In this document: positions 35,915 to 43,736 of the stretch, piece by piece
Layout of the letters: each line of letters opens with the position of its first letter
Numbering within the stretch: position 1 is the first letter of the stretch
DNA from: RYN-230 sp963770535
GTDB lineage: Bacteria > Actinomycetota > Actinomycetes > Streptosporangiales > Streptosporangiaceae
Length of the DNA: 64,000 nucleotides
NCBI GenBank assembly: GCA_963770535.1
Contig: CAVYPZ010000003.1
Coordinates: 1,612,001-1,676,000, forward strand
Direction: 5' to 3'
The notes under the pieces: generated by a model
Database searches by the model: none
Seen by the model: only the letters and a program-made list of their open reading frames with translations
Told to the model about the DNA's origin: nothing
Translations under genes and position numbers: made by a program

Positions 35915-37180
35915 TCAGCTGGCCAGCTCACGGATGCGGCGGGCGATGAAGTCGCGCTCGGGCGCGGCGGGTGCCAGGTCCAGCGCGGCCTGGTAGGCGC
36001 AGGCCGCGTCGGCCCGGCGATCCAGGCGGCTGAGCAGCTCGGCGCGGGCGATGTGCAGCTGGGGCCAGCGCCCCAGCCGCCGGTCCGCGGCCGCCTCCTC
36101 GAGCAGGGCCAGGCCGGCCGCGGGTCCCTCGGCCATGGCCACCGCGGCGGCCCGGTTCGCGGCGACCACCGGGGTCGGCTCGTAGCGCAGCAGCGCCCCG
36201 TAGAGCGCGGCGATCCCGGTCCAGTCGGTGCCCCCGGCCGAGGGGGCGCATGAGTGGCACGCGGCGATCGCGGCCTGCAGCTGGTACGGCCCGGGCCGCC
36301 GCTGCCGCAGGGCCCCGGCGAGCAGGGCGGCACCCTCAGCGATCTTGGCCTGGTCCCAGCACGAGCGGTCCTGGTCCGCGAGCAGCACCAGGTCGCCCGC
36401 CGGGCTGACCCGGGCGCCGCGGCGCGCGTCGGTCAGCAGCAGCAGCGCCAGCAGGCCCGTCACCTCGGCCTCGCCCGGCACCAGCGCGGCCAGCGCCCGG
36501 GCCAGGCTGATCGCCTGATCACACAGGTCGGCCCGGACCAGCGCGTCGCCGGCGCAGGGTTTGTGGCCCGCGGTGAACACCAGGTACACCACGCGCAGCA
36601 CGCCGCCGAGCCGCGCCGCCCGCCCGGCGGGAGCGGGCAGGCCCAGCGAGATGCCCGCCTGCCGGATCTTGCGTTTCGCGCGGACCAGCCGCTGGGCCAT
36701 GGTGGGCTCGGGGACGAGGAACGCGGCGGCGATCTCCGCGGTGGGCAGGCCGCAGACCGAGCGCAGCGTCAGCGGCACCCGGACCGCCGGGTCCAGGGCC
36801 GGATGGCAGCAGGCCAGGATCAGGCCCAGCTCGTCATCTGCGCTGGAAACCGCCTCGCCCGGGCCGGGCTCGCTCCCGGGCGCCGCCACCTCCCCGGTGC
36901 CGCCGCCCCAGCCCAGCACCCCCTCGCGCACGGCCGCGGCTTCTTTCGCCGCGCGGCGGCTCTCCCGGCGCATCCGGTCGGTGGCCTTGTGCCGGGCCAC
37001 ACCGACCAGCCACGCCCGCGGATGGTCCGGGATGCCGCCCGCGGGCCACTGCGCCAGGGCCGCGGCGCAGGCGTCCTGCACCGCGTCCTCGGCGATCTCG
37101 AGGTCACCCGCGAGGCGGGCGACGGTCGCGACCGCCGCCCACCAGTGGGTCCTGAAGATCTCCTCGTACGGCTGGCTCAG
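35915..37180 (-). CDS. ECF RNA polymerase sigma factor, ECF42 type with SnoaL-free helical extension
   Basis: A 421-residue sigma factor. Region 2 is YEEIFRTHWWAAVATVARLAGDLEIAEDAVQDACAAAL with WLVGVARHKATDRMRRESRR, and region 4 is PLTLRSVCGLPTAEIAAAFLVPEPTMAQRLVRAKRKI near 140-175. A ~220-residue TPR-like C-terminal extension (DUF6596 region) with AALYGALLRYEPTPVVAANRAAAVA follows, the hallmark of ECF42. The only codon giving a complete region 2 is CTG at 37180, overlapping the stop of the YCII gene (CTGA) behind a G-run. An ATG-type start at 37081 would cut region 2 in half. ECF42 factors are co-encoded with YCII/DGPF proteins, as here. Confidence 0.88.
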   Translation of the reverse strand: MSQPYEEIFRTHWWAAVATVARLAGDLEIAEDAVQDACAAALAQWPAGGIPDHPRAWLVGVARHKATDRMRRESRRAAKEAAAVREGVLGWGGGTGEVAAPGSEPGPGEAVSSADDELGLILACCHPALDPAVRVPLTLRSVCGLPTAEIAAAFLVPEPTMAQRLVRAKRKIRQAGISLGLPAPAGRAARLGGVLRVVYLVFTAGHKPCAGDALVRADLCDQAISLARALAALVPGEAEVTGLLALLLLTDARRGARVSPAGDLVLLADQDRSCWDQAKIAEGAALLAGALRQRRPGPYQLQAAIAACHSCAPSAGGTDWTGIAALYGALLRYEPTPVVAANRAAAVAMAEGPAAGLALLEEAAADRRLGRWPQLHIARAELLSRLDRRADAACAYQAALDLAPAAPERDFIARRIRELAS

Positions 37181-37545
37181 CCCGGCACCCCCCGGTCAGG
37201 GATCTGCACCACCGGCCGTACCTCCACCGACCCGTTGAACGCGGTTGGCACGGTCGCAGCCCAGCGCAGGGCCTCGTCCAGGCCCGCGCACTCGATCAGC
37301 GTGTAGCCGCCGAACTGCTCCTTGATCTCGGCGGCCGGCCCGTCGGTGAGCAGCGTCTCGCCGTCGCGCACCCGGACGGTGGTGGCGGCGGCGGGCGGCT
37401 GCAGCGGGCCGCAGTCGATCAGCACACCGGCCCTGGCCATCGCCTCGGTGGCGGTCCGCCACTCGCCGATCATCTTCTGCCCCTCGGGCGTCTCCGGTCC
37501 GGGCAGCGGCTCATCCGGCCCGTACAGCACGAACAGGTAGCGCAT
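37177..37545 (-). CDS. YCII/DGPF-domain protein, partner of the ECF42 sigma factor
   Basis: A 122-residue YCII-related protein: MRYLFVLYGPDEPLPGPE at the start, GEWRTATEAMARAGVLIDCGPLQP near residue 30, the DGP-containing TLLTDGPAAEIKEQFGGYTLIEC near 65, and LDEALRWAATVP near 90. Homologues sit beside ECF42 sigma genes and are thought to modulate them. ATG at 37545 after CAGGAGGAC; the sigma gene starts inside its stop codon. Confidence 0.92.
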   Translation of the reverse strand: MRYLFVLYGPDEPLPGPETPEGQKMIGEWRTATEAMARAGVLIDCGPLQPPAAATTVRVRDGETLLTDGPAAEIKEQFGGYTLIECAGLDEALRWAATVPTAFNGSVEVRPVVQIPDRGVPG

Positions 37546-37675
37546 CGCGTCCTCCTGGCTCACAGCGTGGCTGACTTTCACCAGTGAGTCGAACGGCGCC
37601 GCCCCGGATCGACAGCGGCGGCCCGGCACACGGGCGGGTGCCGGGCAGGCCGGGCCCGCGCCCCGTCAGTCGTCC

Positions 37676-37689
37676 AGCACCTGGACGAA
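37676..37689. repeat. Left 14-bp direct repeat bounding the accessory island
   Basis: AGCACCTGGACGAA, identical to 45181-45194. On the minus strand the left copy reads Phe-Val-Gln-Val-Leu-Asp-Asp-stop in the same phase as the EthD C-terminus (FVQVLD...) at the right copy. It is thus probably the displaced original end of that gene. Confidence 0.72.
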
Positions 37690-37862
37690 GGATGATCAAG
37701 GGATGCACAGGTCACGGGGGATTTGTGTCTCTGTCCGGTGCCTATCCTGGTAGCCAGTATCAGGCCATGCAACCTGGGGAGCCTAACTCGGGGGAGTGTT
37801 ATTTGCCACCCTCGGCACCGAATATGTCCTCCATGACCCAGCCCCACCTCGGCAATATCCGG

Positions 37863-38100
37863 TGAGGTGGTAGAGGCATCTCTGAGGCGATGGGCCACGC
37901 CAACCGGCGCCCGTGATACTTACTGCAAGGAGGGCTTCGAGGTCGCGGTCTGCCGCCCGACCGTAACGGTGCTGATCTGGTGCTGCTCGACCGTATGCTT
38001 CCCGGTGCGCCGGGCACCGGGGTGTGCCAGAGCCTGCGCAGACGGTCGGATGTGCTAGTGATCATGCGGAGTACCGGGACGTGCCAGGACTGGATGGTGT
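37863..38100 (+). pseudogene. Remnant of a response-regulator receiver domain
   Basis: Frames pieced together read KEGFEVAVC, then after a frame change DLVLLDRMLPGAPGTGVCQSLRRRSDVLVIM, the phospho-acceptor block of an OmpR-type receiver (usual LDLMLPGMDGxxVC). Start, frame continuity and everything after this block are missing. It is a decayed gene at the island's left edge. Confidence 0.65.
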
Positions 38101-38661
38101 CCTCTGCCGGGCTGCGGCCGCCGGGCCAAATAGGCTCTTACCAAGGCCGCCGAGGTACTGGGTGAAGATATCCCTGGCCGTCGTCCCGACGACGAGCTGG
38201 CGCGAGCCTGGGCGGCGGTGGGCCAGAGATGGGCCGTCCTTTCGCATGCCGAGGCGGCCCAGAGCATGGCTGTTGCTGCGCTCGCATTCGACCAGTCCGG
38301 GGTGAATACCTATCCCAGCACGTAGTTTCTTGTTACCACCTGGCAACCACGGTCATCTGCGACACATCCTGTCATTGACAGATCCACGCCCAGTGCGGAA
38401 CCTTGCTGACCGGCCCGGCCACGCTCAACCGATCGGTCCGTATCGCCTTGCGCGGATGAACCCGAACCACGTCGCCTGCGGGCACTGGCGCGCGGCCAGC
38501 GGCAGGTGCTGGCGTGTGCCCTCCGGGCGAAGCCGTGTCCTGAGCACCCGGCCGAGACGATGACTGCGGCAGCGCACCCTGGCCGTAGGGCGCTATGGTT
38601 GTGTGGTCTCAATTGCGCCTGGGGACACAGCGGGAGCGCCCGTCAGGTAGGAGGAGCATGC
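38101..38661. other. Decayed noncoding stretch of the island
   Basis: No complete gene. A short plus-strand frame ending at 38324 (ELARAWAAVGQRWAVLSHAE..., stop after NTYPST) looks like the C-terminus of a lost helical protein. The last ~60 bases before 38662 would hold the promoter and the GGAGGA ribosome-binding site of the small ORF ahead of the Pycsar effector. Confidence 0.45.
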
Positions 38662-38790
38662 ATGCCTATCACTAACCTGATGAAGGACCCTAGGGCGGTC
38701 CAAGGCTTGGATACGGCGGGGGGCGAATTCTGCGAGTCAATTATCCCGGTACGGCCTCGGCGGCACTTCTGCTACCACCCCGGGCGATGA
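38662..38790 (+). CDS. 42-residue ORF translationally coupled to the Pycsar effector
   Basis: ATG at 38662, 7 bases after GGAGGA, reads MPITNLMKDPRAVQGLDT then ...GGEFCESIIPVRPRRHFC... and stops at 38788-38790. The stop TGA overlaps the effector's ATG (ATGA), a classic coupling junction. Cys/Arg-rich with no membrane segment. I do not recognise it. It could be a leader whose translation sets effector expression, or a small regulator of the effector. Confidence 0.55.
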   Translation: MPITNLMKDPRAVQGLDTAGGEFCESIIPVRPRRHFCYHPGR

Positions 38791-39278
38791 GCGACCGGCA
38801 CCTTGAGTATGTCGAGCTCCTGCTCAGGGAAACACGAGAAGAACTCACCAAAGCCGACAATAAGGTATCGGTCCTCTTGGGGACCGCTGGAGTGGCCGCA
38901 AGCATCCTGATCGGGGCCTCAGCAGCAGGGCACCGGGTTCCCGCGCATCTGTCCACGTGGGCGACGCCGCTATGGTGGCTGGGGGTGTCAGCCGGGCTGG
39001 CCGGTATCGTAGCGCTCGCGAGTACCCTGGCTCCGCACATCGGCCACGCCGAGGGAAAGTCAGCCATCCGTTACTTTGGCCATGCAGCCCAGTTCGGCTC
39101 GCCAGCCGAGCTGCTGCATGCTCTTGACACCGTCAATGATCCCCGGTTGGACCGTGCTGTCGATCAGCTGTGGGCAAACAGTCGCCTTGTGGTTCGCAAG
39201 TACCGCCGCGTTCGCTTCGCGCTCATGGCGTTTGGCGTCGCCGCCCCGTTGCTCATTATCGCGGCGGGGGCCGGTTGA
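38787..39278 (+). CDS. Pycsar-type transmembrane effector (PycTM-like, DUF5706)
   Basis: A 163-residue membrane protein. The N-terminal helix EYVELLLRETREELTKADNKVSVLLGTAGVAASILIG is the family signature (ADNK followed by helix 1). Membrane segments are at ~27-48, ~58-83 and ~143-161. Between them lies a soluble part with IRYFGHAAQFGSPAELLHAL and DQLWANSRLVVRKYRRVRFAL, also family-typical. In Pycsar antiphage systems the effector senses cCMP or cUMP made by a partner cyclase after infection and permeabilises the inner membrane. A cyclase-domain gene lies 2.7 kb away on the opposite strand within the same island. Assignment rests on recalled sequence features. Confidence 0.85.
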   Translation: MSDRHLEYVELLLRETREELTKADNKVSVLLGTAGVAASILIGASAAGHRVPAHLSTWATPLWWLGVSAGLAGIVALASTLAPHIGHAEGKSAIRYFGHAAQFGSPAELLHALDTVNDPRLDRAVDQLWANSRLVVRKYRRVRFALMAFGVAAPLLIIAAGAG

Positions 39279-39410
39279 CGTCCCTGCGCTGATGTCCCGG
39301 CGAGTCTTATTCAAAAGTCCCTGGATGATCTCGCTAGAAGATCACGTGTAATTGTTACCAGATAATGCCATGATCATGCGTCGTGCCTGACAAGCAACGA
39401 CTTCTCCAAC

Positions 39411-40475
39411 TCACCGATGGCCGCGCCTAGTGGCCGTCTCCGGCGCCTTCCCCAGCTCGCGGAGCCACCGTATGGCGTCAGGGCTCATCATTGAGCGAAA
39501 CCCTGCTGACCGGGCCAAGAACGCCAAGACTTCGGTGGGGCCCGGAAGCCCCAGTCCTGCGCCAGGTGACTCAGTCGTTACCGCGCCGAAGGCGCACGCC
39601 GCCCGCAGCGTGTCTCCCGGGCTCAGGCCGCTAAGCCGAGCGGCCACCAGAGCAGCGACAAATGCATCTCCCGCACCCGTGCTGTCAACCGAATCGGCGG
39701 CCGGAGGATCGACCTCCAGGCTCGCGTCTGGCCCTGAGTAGACCAAGCTGCCCGCTCCCTGGGTGAGCACAACGCGGCGCCGGCCACCGGACAGGTACGC
39801 TGTGGCCTCACGTCGATCACGTGAGCCGCTGAGCTGGCGCGCCTCGTCTAGTCCGACGATAAGTGTTTCAACGTTCGCCCGTGTTTGCAGCACCGCACGG
39901 CGTGCCGAGGCAGAAAGCGCGGCCGGAACGTCAAGAAAGACTGGCACGCATTGAGCTGCTCCCCACTCAATAATGGCCTGCGCAGCGCGGAGTTGCTCGC
40001 CGCCGAGCAAGGCGTAACCAGAGACAGCGATGGCTTCGGGCCGTGCATGCCGGGACAGTTCTAGAGCGTCTAGCCCGAAATGATCACTTGCGCCGCGGTA
40101 TCCGAATATCGTACGCTCGCCATTCGGGGTAACCACAATCGCGGTTAGATGAGTGGGCTTTTCCCCGGCCTCGGTGACTAGAGTAATGTTGACTCCCGCT
40201 TGCGCCAGTGTTGCCAGCGCTTCCTGGCCGCGGGAATCACGCCCAATGTTTGCCATCAACACGGCGCTGATGCCTAGCCTGGCTAGAGTGATGGAGATAT
40301 TTGCTCCGCACCCGCCCAGGGCCACGACGAGGTCTTTGGCAAAGGCATCACCACCCACGGCGGGAAAGCTCGGCACGGTCAGGGTAATATCAAACGCGAT
40401 GTCACCAAGCACCCAAACGACTGGCGGCTCGGCATCCCGTACTGCTCCGGTGTTGTCGTCGCTGCGATGACTCAC
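39411..40475 (-). CDS. PfkB-family sugar/nucleoside kinase
   Basis: A 354-residue ribokinase-fold kinase. LGDIAFDITLTVPSF near residue 23 starts the lid/sheet, GGCGANISITLARLG near 55 is PfkB signature 1, and DSTGAGDAFVAALVAARL near 285 is signature 2 with the catalytic Asp and anion hole. The substrate (sugar or nucleoside such as a modified pyrimidine) is not evident. GTG at 40475 overlaps the methyltransferase stop (GTGA), so it is the fourth gene of the cyclase operon. An ATG at 40514 is possible but would overlap more. Third-position GC is visibly lower than in flanking core genes. Confidence 0.9.
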   Translation of the reverse strand: MSHRSDDNTGAVRDAEPPVVWVLGDIAFDITLTVPSFPAVGGDAFAKDLVVALGGCGANISITLARLGISAVLMANIGRDSRGQEALATLAQAGVNITLVTEAGEKPTHLTAIVVTPNGERTIFGYRGASDHFGLDALELSRHARPEAIAVSGYALLGGEQLRAAQAIIEWGAAQCVPVFLDVPAALSASARRAVLQTRANVETLIVGLDEARQLSGSRDRREATAYLSGGRRRVVLTQGAGSLVYSGPDASLEVDPPAADSVDSTGAGDAFVAALVAARLSGLSPGDTLRAACAFGAVTTESPGAGLGLPGPTEVLAFLARSAGFRSMMSPDAIRWLRELGKAPETATRRGHR

Positions 40476-41287
40476 TGATCTTGGCCGTCGCCGGGCCTGG
40501 CCTCGAGGCGACACCGGCCCAGCAGGAACCTCGGGAATTCCCAGGCAATCGGGTACTCTCCTTCGATGCCCTCATCCGGATACGGCTCCATCAGTTCATC
40601 CAGGTAAAGGCCTGCCGCCCTGAATGCCTTGACATATGCACCGAGCGGGCGATGGGTGTGGGTGGTGGTCAACTCGGCGTCTGGGGATAGCGACGTGCGG
40701 AAGGGAGCTTCGATCCACAATTCACGACCATACTTGAACCAAGGCTCCTTCTCGTACTTCCAGTATCGTGGCCAGAAGCAGGGATGTGGCACGGCGAACA
40801 CCAATGCACCATTGCTGGCGAGCAGCCTTGTGCAAGCCTGGAGCACTTTCTCTAGTGATGCTACATTCTGAAATAGCATGTTGGCTACGATCAGATCGAA
40901 GCGCCCGCTGCCAGAATCATTTGCAAATTCCTCAGCCGACACGGCCAGGAACCGCAGATTGTCTGGTCCTCTTCGTTTCTCCGTAGCTATCTCTACGCTC
41001 ACATGGCTTGGGTCGATGCCCACGATCGCGCATTTGTTATAGTCTTCCGCCAGTCCCGCGGCAAACTTTCCCGTACCACATCCCACATCCAGGACGCGGC
41101 TTTCCGGCACCAACCACTCCTCGCTGAGGCTCCGGAGCGCAGGCAGGAGAATATACAAGTAGCTGAGATCACGTCCCTCGTTGATCAGAGTATCTCTGTC
41201 CTCAGCCACCTTGTCCCACTCTTCGGCCAGCCATCGCTCACTGCGCGGCCGCACAGCACGCACTTTGTTATGCCGCCGCGCCATCAT
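40472..41287 (-). CDS. Class I SAM-dependent methyltransferase of the cyclase operon
   Basis: A 271-residue methyltransferase. Motif I is RVLDVGCGTGKFAAGLAED near residue 66, motif II is IVGIDPSHVSVEIA near 92, and FDLIVANMLFQNVASLEKVL near 130 holds the motif IV acid region. The following FAVPHPCFWPRYWKYEKEPWFKYG is the kind of C-terminal sheet seen in small-molecule methyltransferases. ATG at 41287 after GAGGCAGG is preferred over an in-frame ATG at 41380 inside the previous gene. Substrate unknown; coupling to a pyrimidine-type enzyme and a kinase suggests a small metabolite. Confidence 0.88.
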   Translation of the reverse strand: MMARRHNKVRAVRPRSERWLAEEWDKVAEDRDTLINEGRDLSYLYILLPALRSLSEEWLVPESRVLDVGCGTGKFAAGLAEDYNKCAIVGIDPSHVSVEIATEKRRGPDNLRFLAVSAEEFANDSGSGRFDLIVANMLFQNVASLEKVLQACTRLLASNGALVFAVPHPCFWPRYWKYEKEPWFKYGRELWIEAPFRTSLSPDAELTTTHTHRPLGAYVKAFRAAGLYLDELMEPYPDEGIEGEYPIAWEFPRFLLGRCRLEARPGDGQDQ

Positions 41288-41309
41288 GCCTGCCTCAGTT
41301 GCCGGAACA

Positions 41310-41969
41310 TCAGCGGGTGCTTCCTGTAGCGCTGTTTGAGATGATGTCATTCGCCGCGTCCCAGTCTGTTTCATAGACATGTGCCGATATGACGTGCAGA
41401 GTCAGATAACCAACAGAGACGTCGAGTCTTTCGGCGATCTCATCCTGTAGATTACTGAGGGCATACGCATTGCCCGGCTGGCTCGCGTATATATTCTGGC
41501 TACGGAATACAGCATTGAAATGCAGCAGCTTGTCACGGAGCTTGCAGTTGACCAGCGAAATGCAGCTCAACCGGTCGTTACCGGGAATGTGGAAGCCAAT
41601 CGTCGCTGACTTGGAATCGGGGTTTTGCGCGAGCCGCTTGATGAGCCAGTTAACTTGATCAATTCCGTGATGGCTCCGGAACAAGGAGCCGTAGCTCATA
41701 TCGTACTCAGGCAGCACAGACAGGGATGTGTACTTACGTGTCATGAGCCGTATCCGGGCCTCGCTGGCCCCAGCGGCGATCAGGGCTTCGATGTCACAGG
41801 TTCGCGCGGAGAGCGACACGTTGAGTGATTCCCGGAGCGTCAGATCCTGGTCTCTTGCCGCGGTCCCCTTGTCCATAACCTGGCGCAAGCACGCCACCCA
41901 GGCATCAGCAAATCGCTCAAACGTGCCTACGTTCACCGCGGCGAGGGGCTCGCATACAATTCTTTCCAT
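41310..41969 (-). CDS. Divergent thymidylate-synthase-family protein
   Basis: A 219-residue protein whose C-terminal half follows the thymidylate synthase fold: NPDSKSATIGFH near residue 116 (TS NPDSRR...), Cys136 in RLSCISL at the catalytic Cys (TS PPCH), FRSQNIYASQPGNAYALSNL at 155-174 (TS QRSxDxxLGxPFNIxxYAxL, Arg156, Ser157, Asn167 kept), and ISAHVYETDWD with His197 and Tyr199. The second Arg of the phosphate pair is replaced, the RSxD Asp is Asn159, and the folate-side N-terminus is diverged. TS relatives such as MilA or PolB methylate or hydroxymethylate C5 of dUMP, UMP or CMP. A pyrimidine C5-modifying role is inferred. Starts 9 bases after the cyclase stop. Confidence 0.72.
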   Translation of the reverse strand: MERIVCEPLAAVNVGTFERFADAWVACLRQVMDKGTAARDQDLTLRESLNVSLSARTCDIEALIAAGASEARIRLMTRKYTSLSVLPEYDMSYGSLFRSHHGIDQVNWLIKRLAQNPDSKSATIGFHIPGNDRLSCISLVNCKLRDKLLHFNAVFRSQNIYASQPGNAYALSNLQDEIAERLDVSVGYLTLHVISAHVYETDWDAANDIISNSATGSTR

Positions 41970-41978
41970 GGGCCGCGC

Positions 41979-43736
41979 CTAACTGTCCCAATGCCTGCGG
42001 ACTACTGCCCGTATAGGACTAAATTCAGGCATCCGCCTTGTCCATACATACCCGGTCATGGGATCGCTAACCTCGGGCTCGTGGTGGATCTGATGCACAA
42101 GATGGCTGACAAGACGCAAGTGATGGGAGGCAAAGAACCGCCAGCTGGGAAGCGCGCGCAGTTCCATGACCAGCTCTGATCCAAAGCGCGGCGGATGGGG
42201 CACTTCTGCCAGCACGCTGAGATGTTCCAGCAGATGCCCATAGTAGTAAGGGCTGAGGCGATCACGCCGATTGGTTACCTCCAGATGCGGCATGCCACCT
42301 ATCGTGCCTGATAGATGGAGGATGCTGACCCGCTCCTCAAACGCCTCGTACAGGGGATCATTCTCGGTCAACCCGGTCGCCCGCCGGAGGGCCTCCATGA
42401 GGATCTGGCGCGAGAACGAGTTATGGCTGGCCAGCCGGTTGATATCCGCCTGGAGGTTACCGACCGTCGTGCTATCCGCGACCACACGTTGCAGCGTGCC
42501 TTCGGCTGACAATTGAGTGAGGTCGAGCAGTTGCCGGACGGTCAGGCTCACTTGATTCAGCACGCTAGCGGCAAAGTGCTCGCAGATAGTGATCTGTTCC
42601 GCGGGCTGCATGTCTCGTTTGGCCGCCCGGATGAAGTTATCGGCCCCTGAGAAACCGCGTATCAGCGCGAACGGGCTCAGCGCCAGCAGGCGCTCAGTGC
42701 GTTCTGCCGCATCTGCGTCCACGTCCGACAGGGATGTGACATCCCGGTTACCGAGGCCCGATTCCCCGTATTGACGGATCTTATGGTCTATGTAGCCCCT
42801 GAAGTGCGTCCTTGGATTCTGAGTATTCTCGCCGAGGAGAAAGAGGATGTCCCCGCCTGCAATACACGCTTGCAGTTCGCTGAGAACGGCCGCCACTCGG
42901 CTGGATCTGTAAGCGTCAGCGCAGTGGAGAACGGCCTTGTCGCCGAGCAGGAGGGCAGTCTCAATGTGTTGCTCTACAGGTGACTCAGGAAAGCTTTTCC
43001 GGTAGAGATTTCCGTTATGCACGTCGCTGATAGCAATGTAAAGGCTTGACGGGGGCAGGTCATGCAGTGTGATGATCTGCGGCTCACCCAGTGGGCTTGT
43101 GGTGACCGGTACCGGACCTGCCTTCACCGTTTCTACCGCAACTGCAGGCAGCTCCGGAACGGAGTTCAGCCAGACGATCGCCGAGGTTTCCTTCACCGTG
43201 ATCTTGACCGGCGAGTAGTCATCTGGGTCCAGCGACCCGAATCCCGGCTTGATTACCTTCTGAAAGAAGTCGTCGGAGACTGCGATCACCACATCTTTCT
43301 TGGCGGTGCTGAGCGCATGCCTGACCACGTCATTGTCGATCATCCGGAAAGCGTGATTGAGTGGCTCACCCGAGAACCCATTGTCCTCTACAGTAATCTC
43401 ACCATGATGGACCCCGACGCGGAGGCGAAGGGTCGCTGCAGTGGATGCGCTTTTATTGTGATGGCGCAGCCCTACTTCGATTGTTGACACAAACGTGTTG
43501 AGAATCGCTGGCTTGGAAAGATCGGAGCGGAAGAGTAGCCACTTCCCGTCGCCTGTGTCCCCTTCCGCAGTCACCGGGTCTGGCTGCGGCAGACGATCAG
43601 TGGCAACCTTTATGATTTGGTTAAGGGCTTGGCGCAGACCGGCTCTGATTGGATCGGTCCGGGTTGGTGACCCGAAGCCCTCGATGTCAAGTGTCACAAT
43701 TGTGTGATGTCTGGGCTCCCATAGGGCGTTAGTCAA
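41979..43736 (-). CDS. Class III nucleotidyl cyclase domain fused to an unrecognised ~355-residue region
   Basis: A 585-residue protein. Residues ~10-190 match a cyclase-like domain common in actinobacterial conflict genes: TIVTLDIEGFGSP (metal Asp17), EGDTGDGKWLLF (metal Asp63), LRLRVGVHHGEI, and GEPLNHAFRMID, whose NxxxR (Asn127, Arg131) is the transition-state pair. All catalytic positions are kept, so activity is likely; base specificity is unreadable. Residues ~229-585 begin SLYIAISDVHNGNLYRK and include VLHCADAYRSSRVAAVL and long helices; I cannot name this region. The TTG at 43736 follows GAGAGAGGGGG. An ATG at 43787 gives 17 more residues without a good ribosome-binding site. First gene of a four-gene operon. 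Confidence 0.8.
   Translation of the reverse strand: MTNALWEPRHHTIVTLDIEGFGSPTRTDPIRAGLRQALNQIIKVATDRLPQPDPVTAEGDTGDGKWLLFRSDLSKPAILNTFVSTIEVGLRHHNKSASTAATLRLRVGVHHGEITVEDNGFSGEPLNHAFRMIDNDVVRHALSTAKKDVVIAVSDDFFQKVIKPGFGSLDPDDYSPVKITVKETSAIVWLNSVPELPAVAVETVKAGPVPVTTSPLGEPQIITLHDLPPSSLYIAISDVHNGNLYRKSFPESPVEQHIETALLLGDKAVLHCADAYRSSRVAAVLSELQACIAGGDILFLLGENTQNPRTHFRGYIDHKIRQYGESGLGNRDVTSLSDVDADAAERTERLLALSPFALIRGFSGADNFIRAAKRDMQPAEQITICEHFAASVLNQVSLTVRQLLDLTQLSAEGTLQRVVADSTTVGNLQADINRLASHNSFSRQILMEALRRATGLTENDPLYEAFEERVSILHLSGTIGGMPHLEVTNRRDRLSPYYYGHLLEHLSVLAEVPHPPRFGSELVMELRALPSWRFFASHHLRLVSHLVHQIHHEPEVSDPMTGYVWTRRMPEFSPIRAVVRRHWDS

Noticed and set aside
38787..43736. CBASS interpretation of the island
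   Set aside because: No CD-NTase, HORMA/TRIP13 or E1/E2-JAB genes are present; the cyclase is of the class III type and the effector is PycTM-like.
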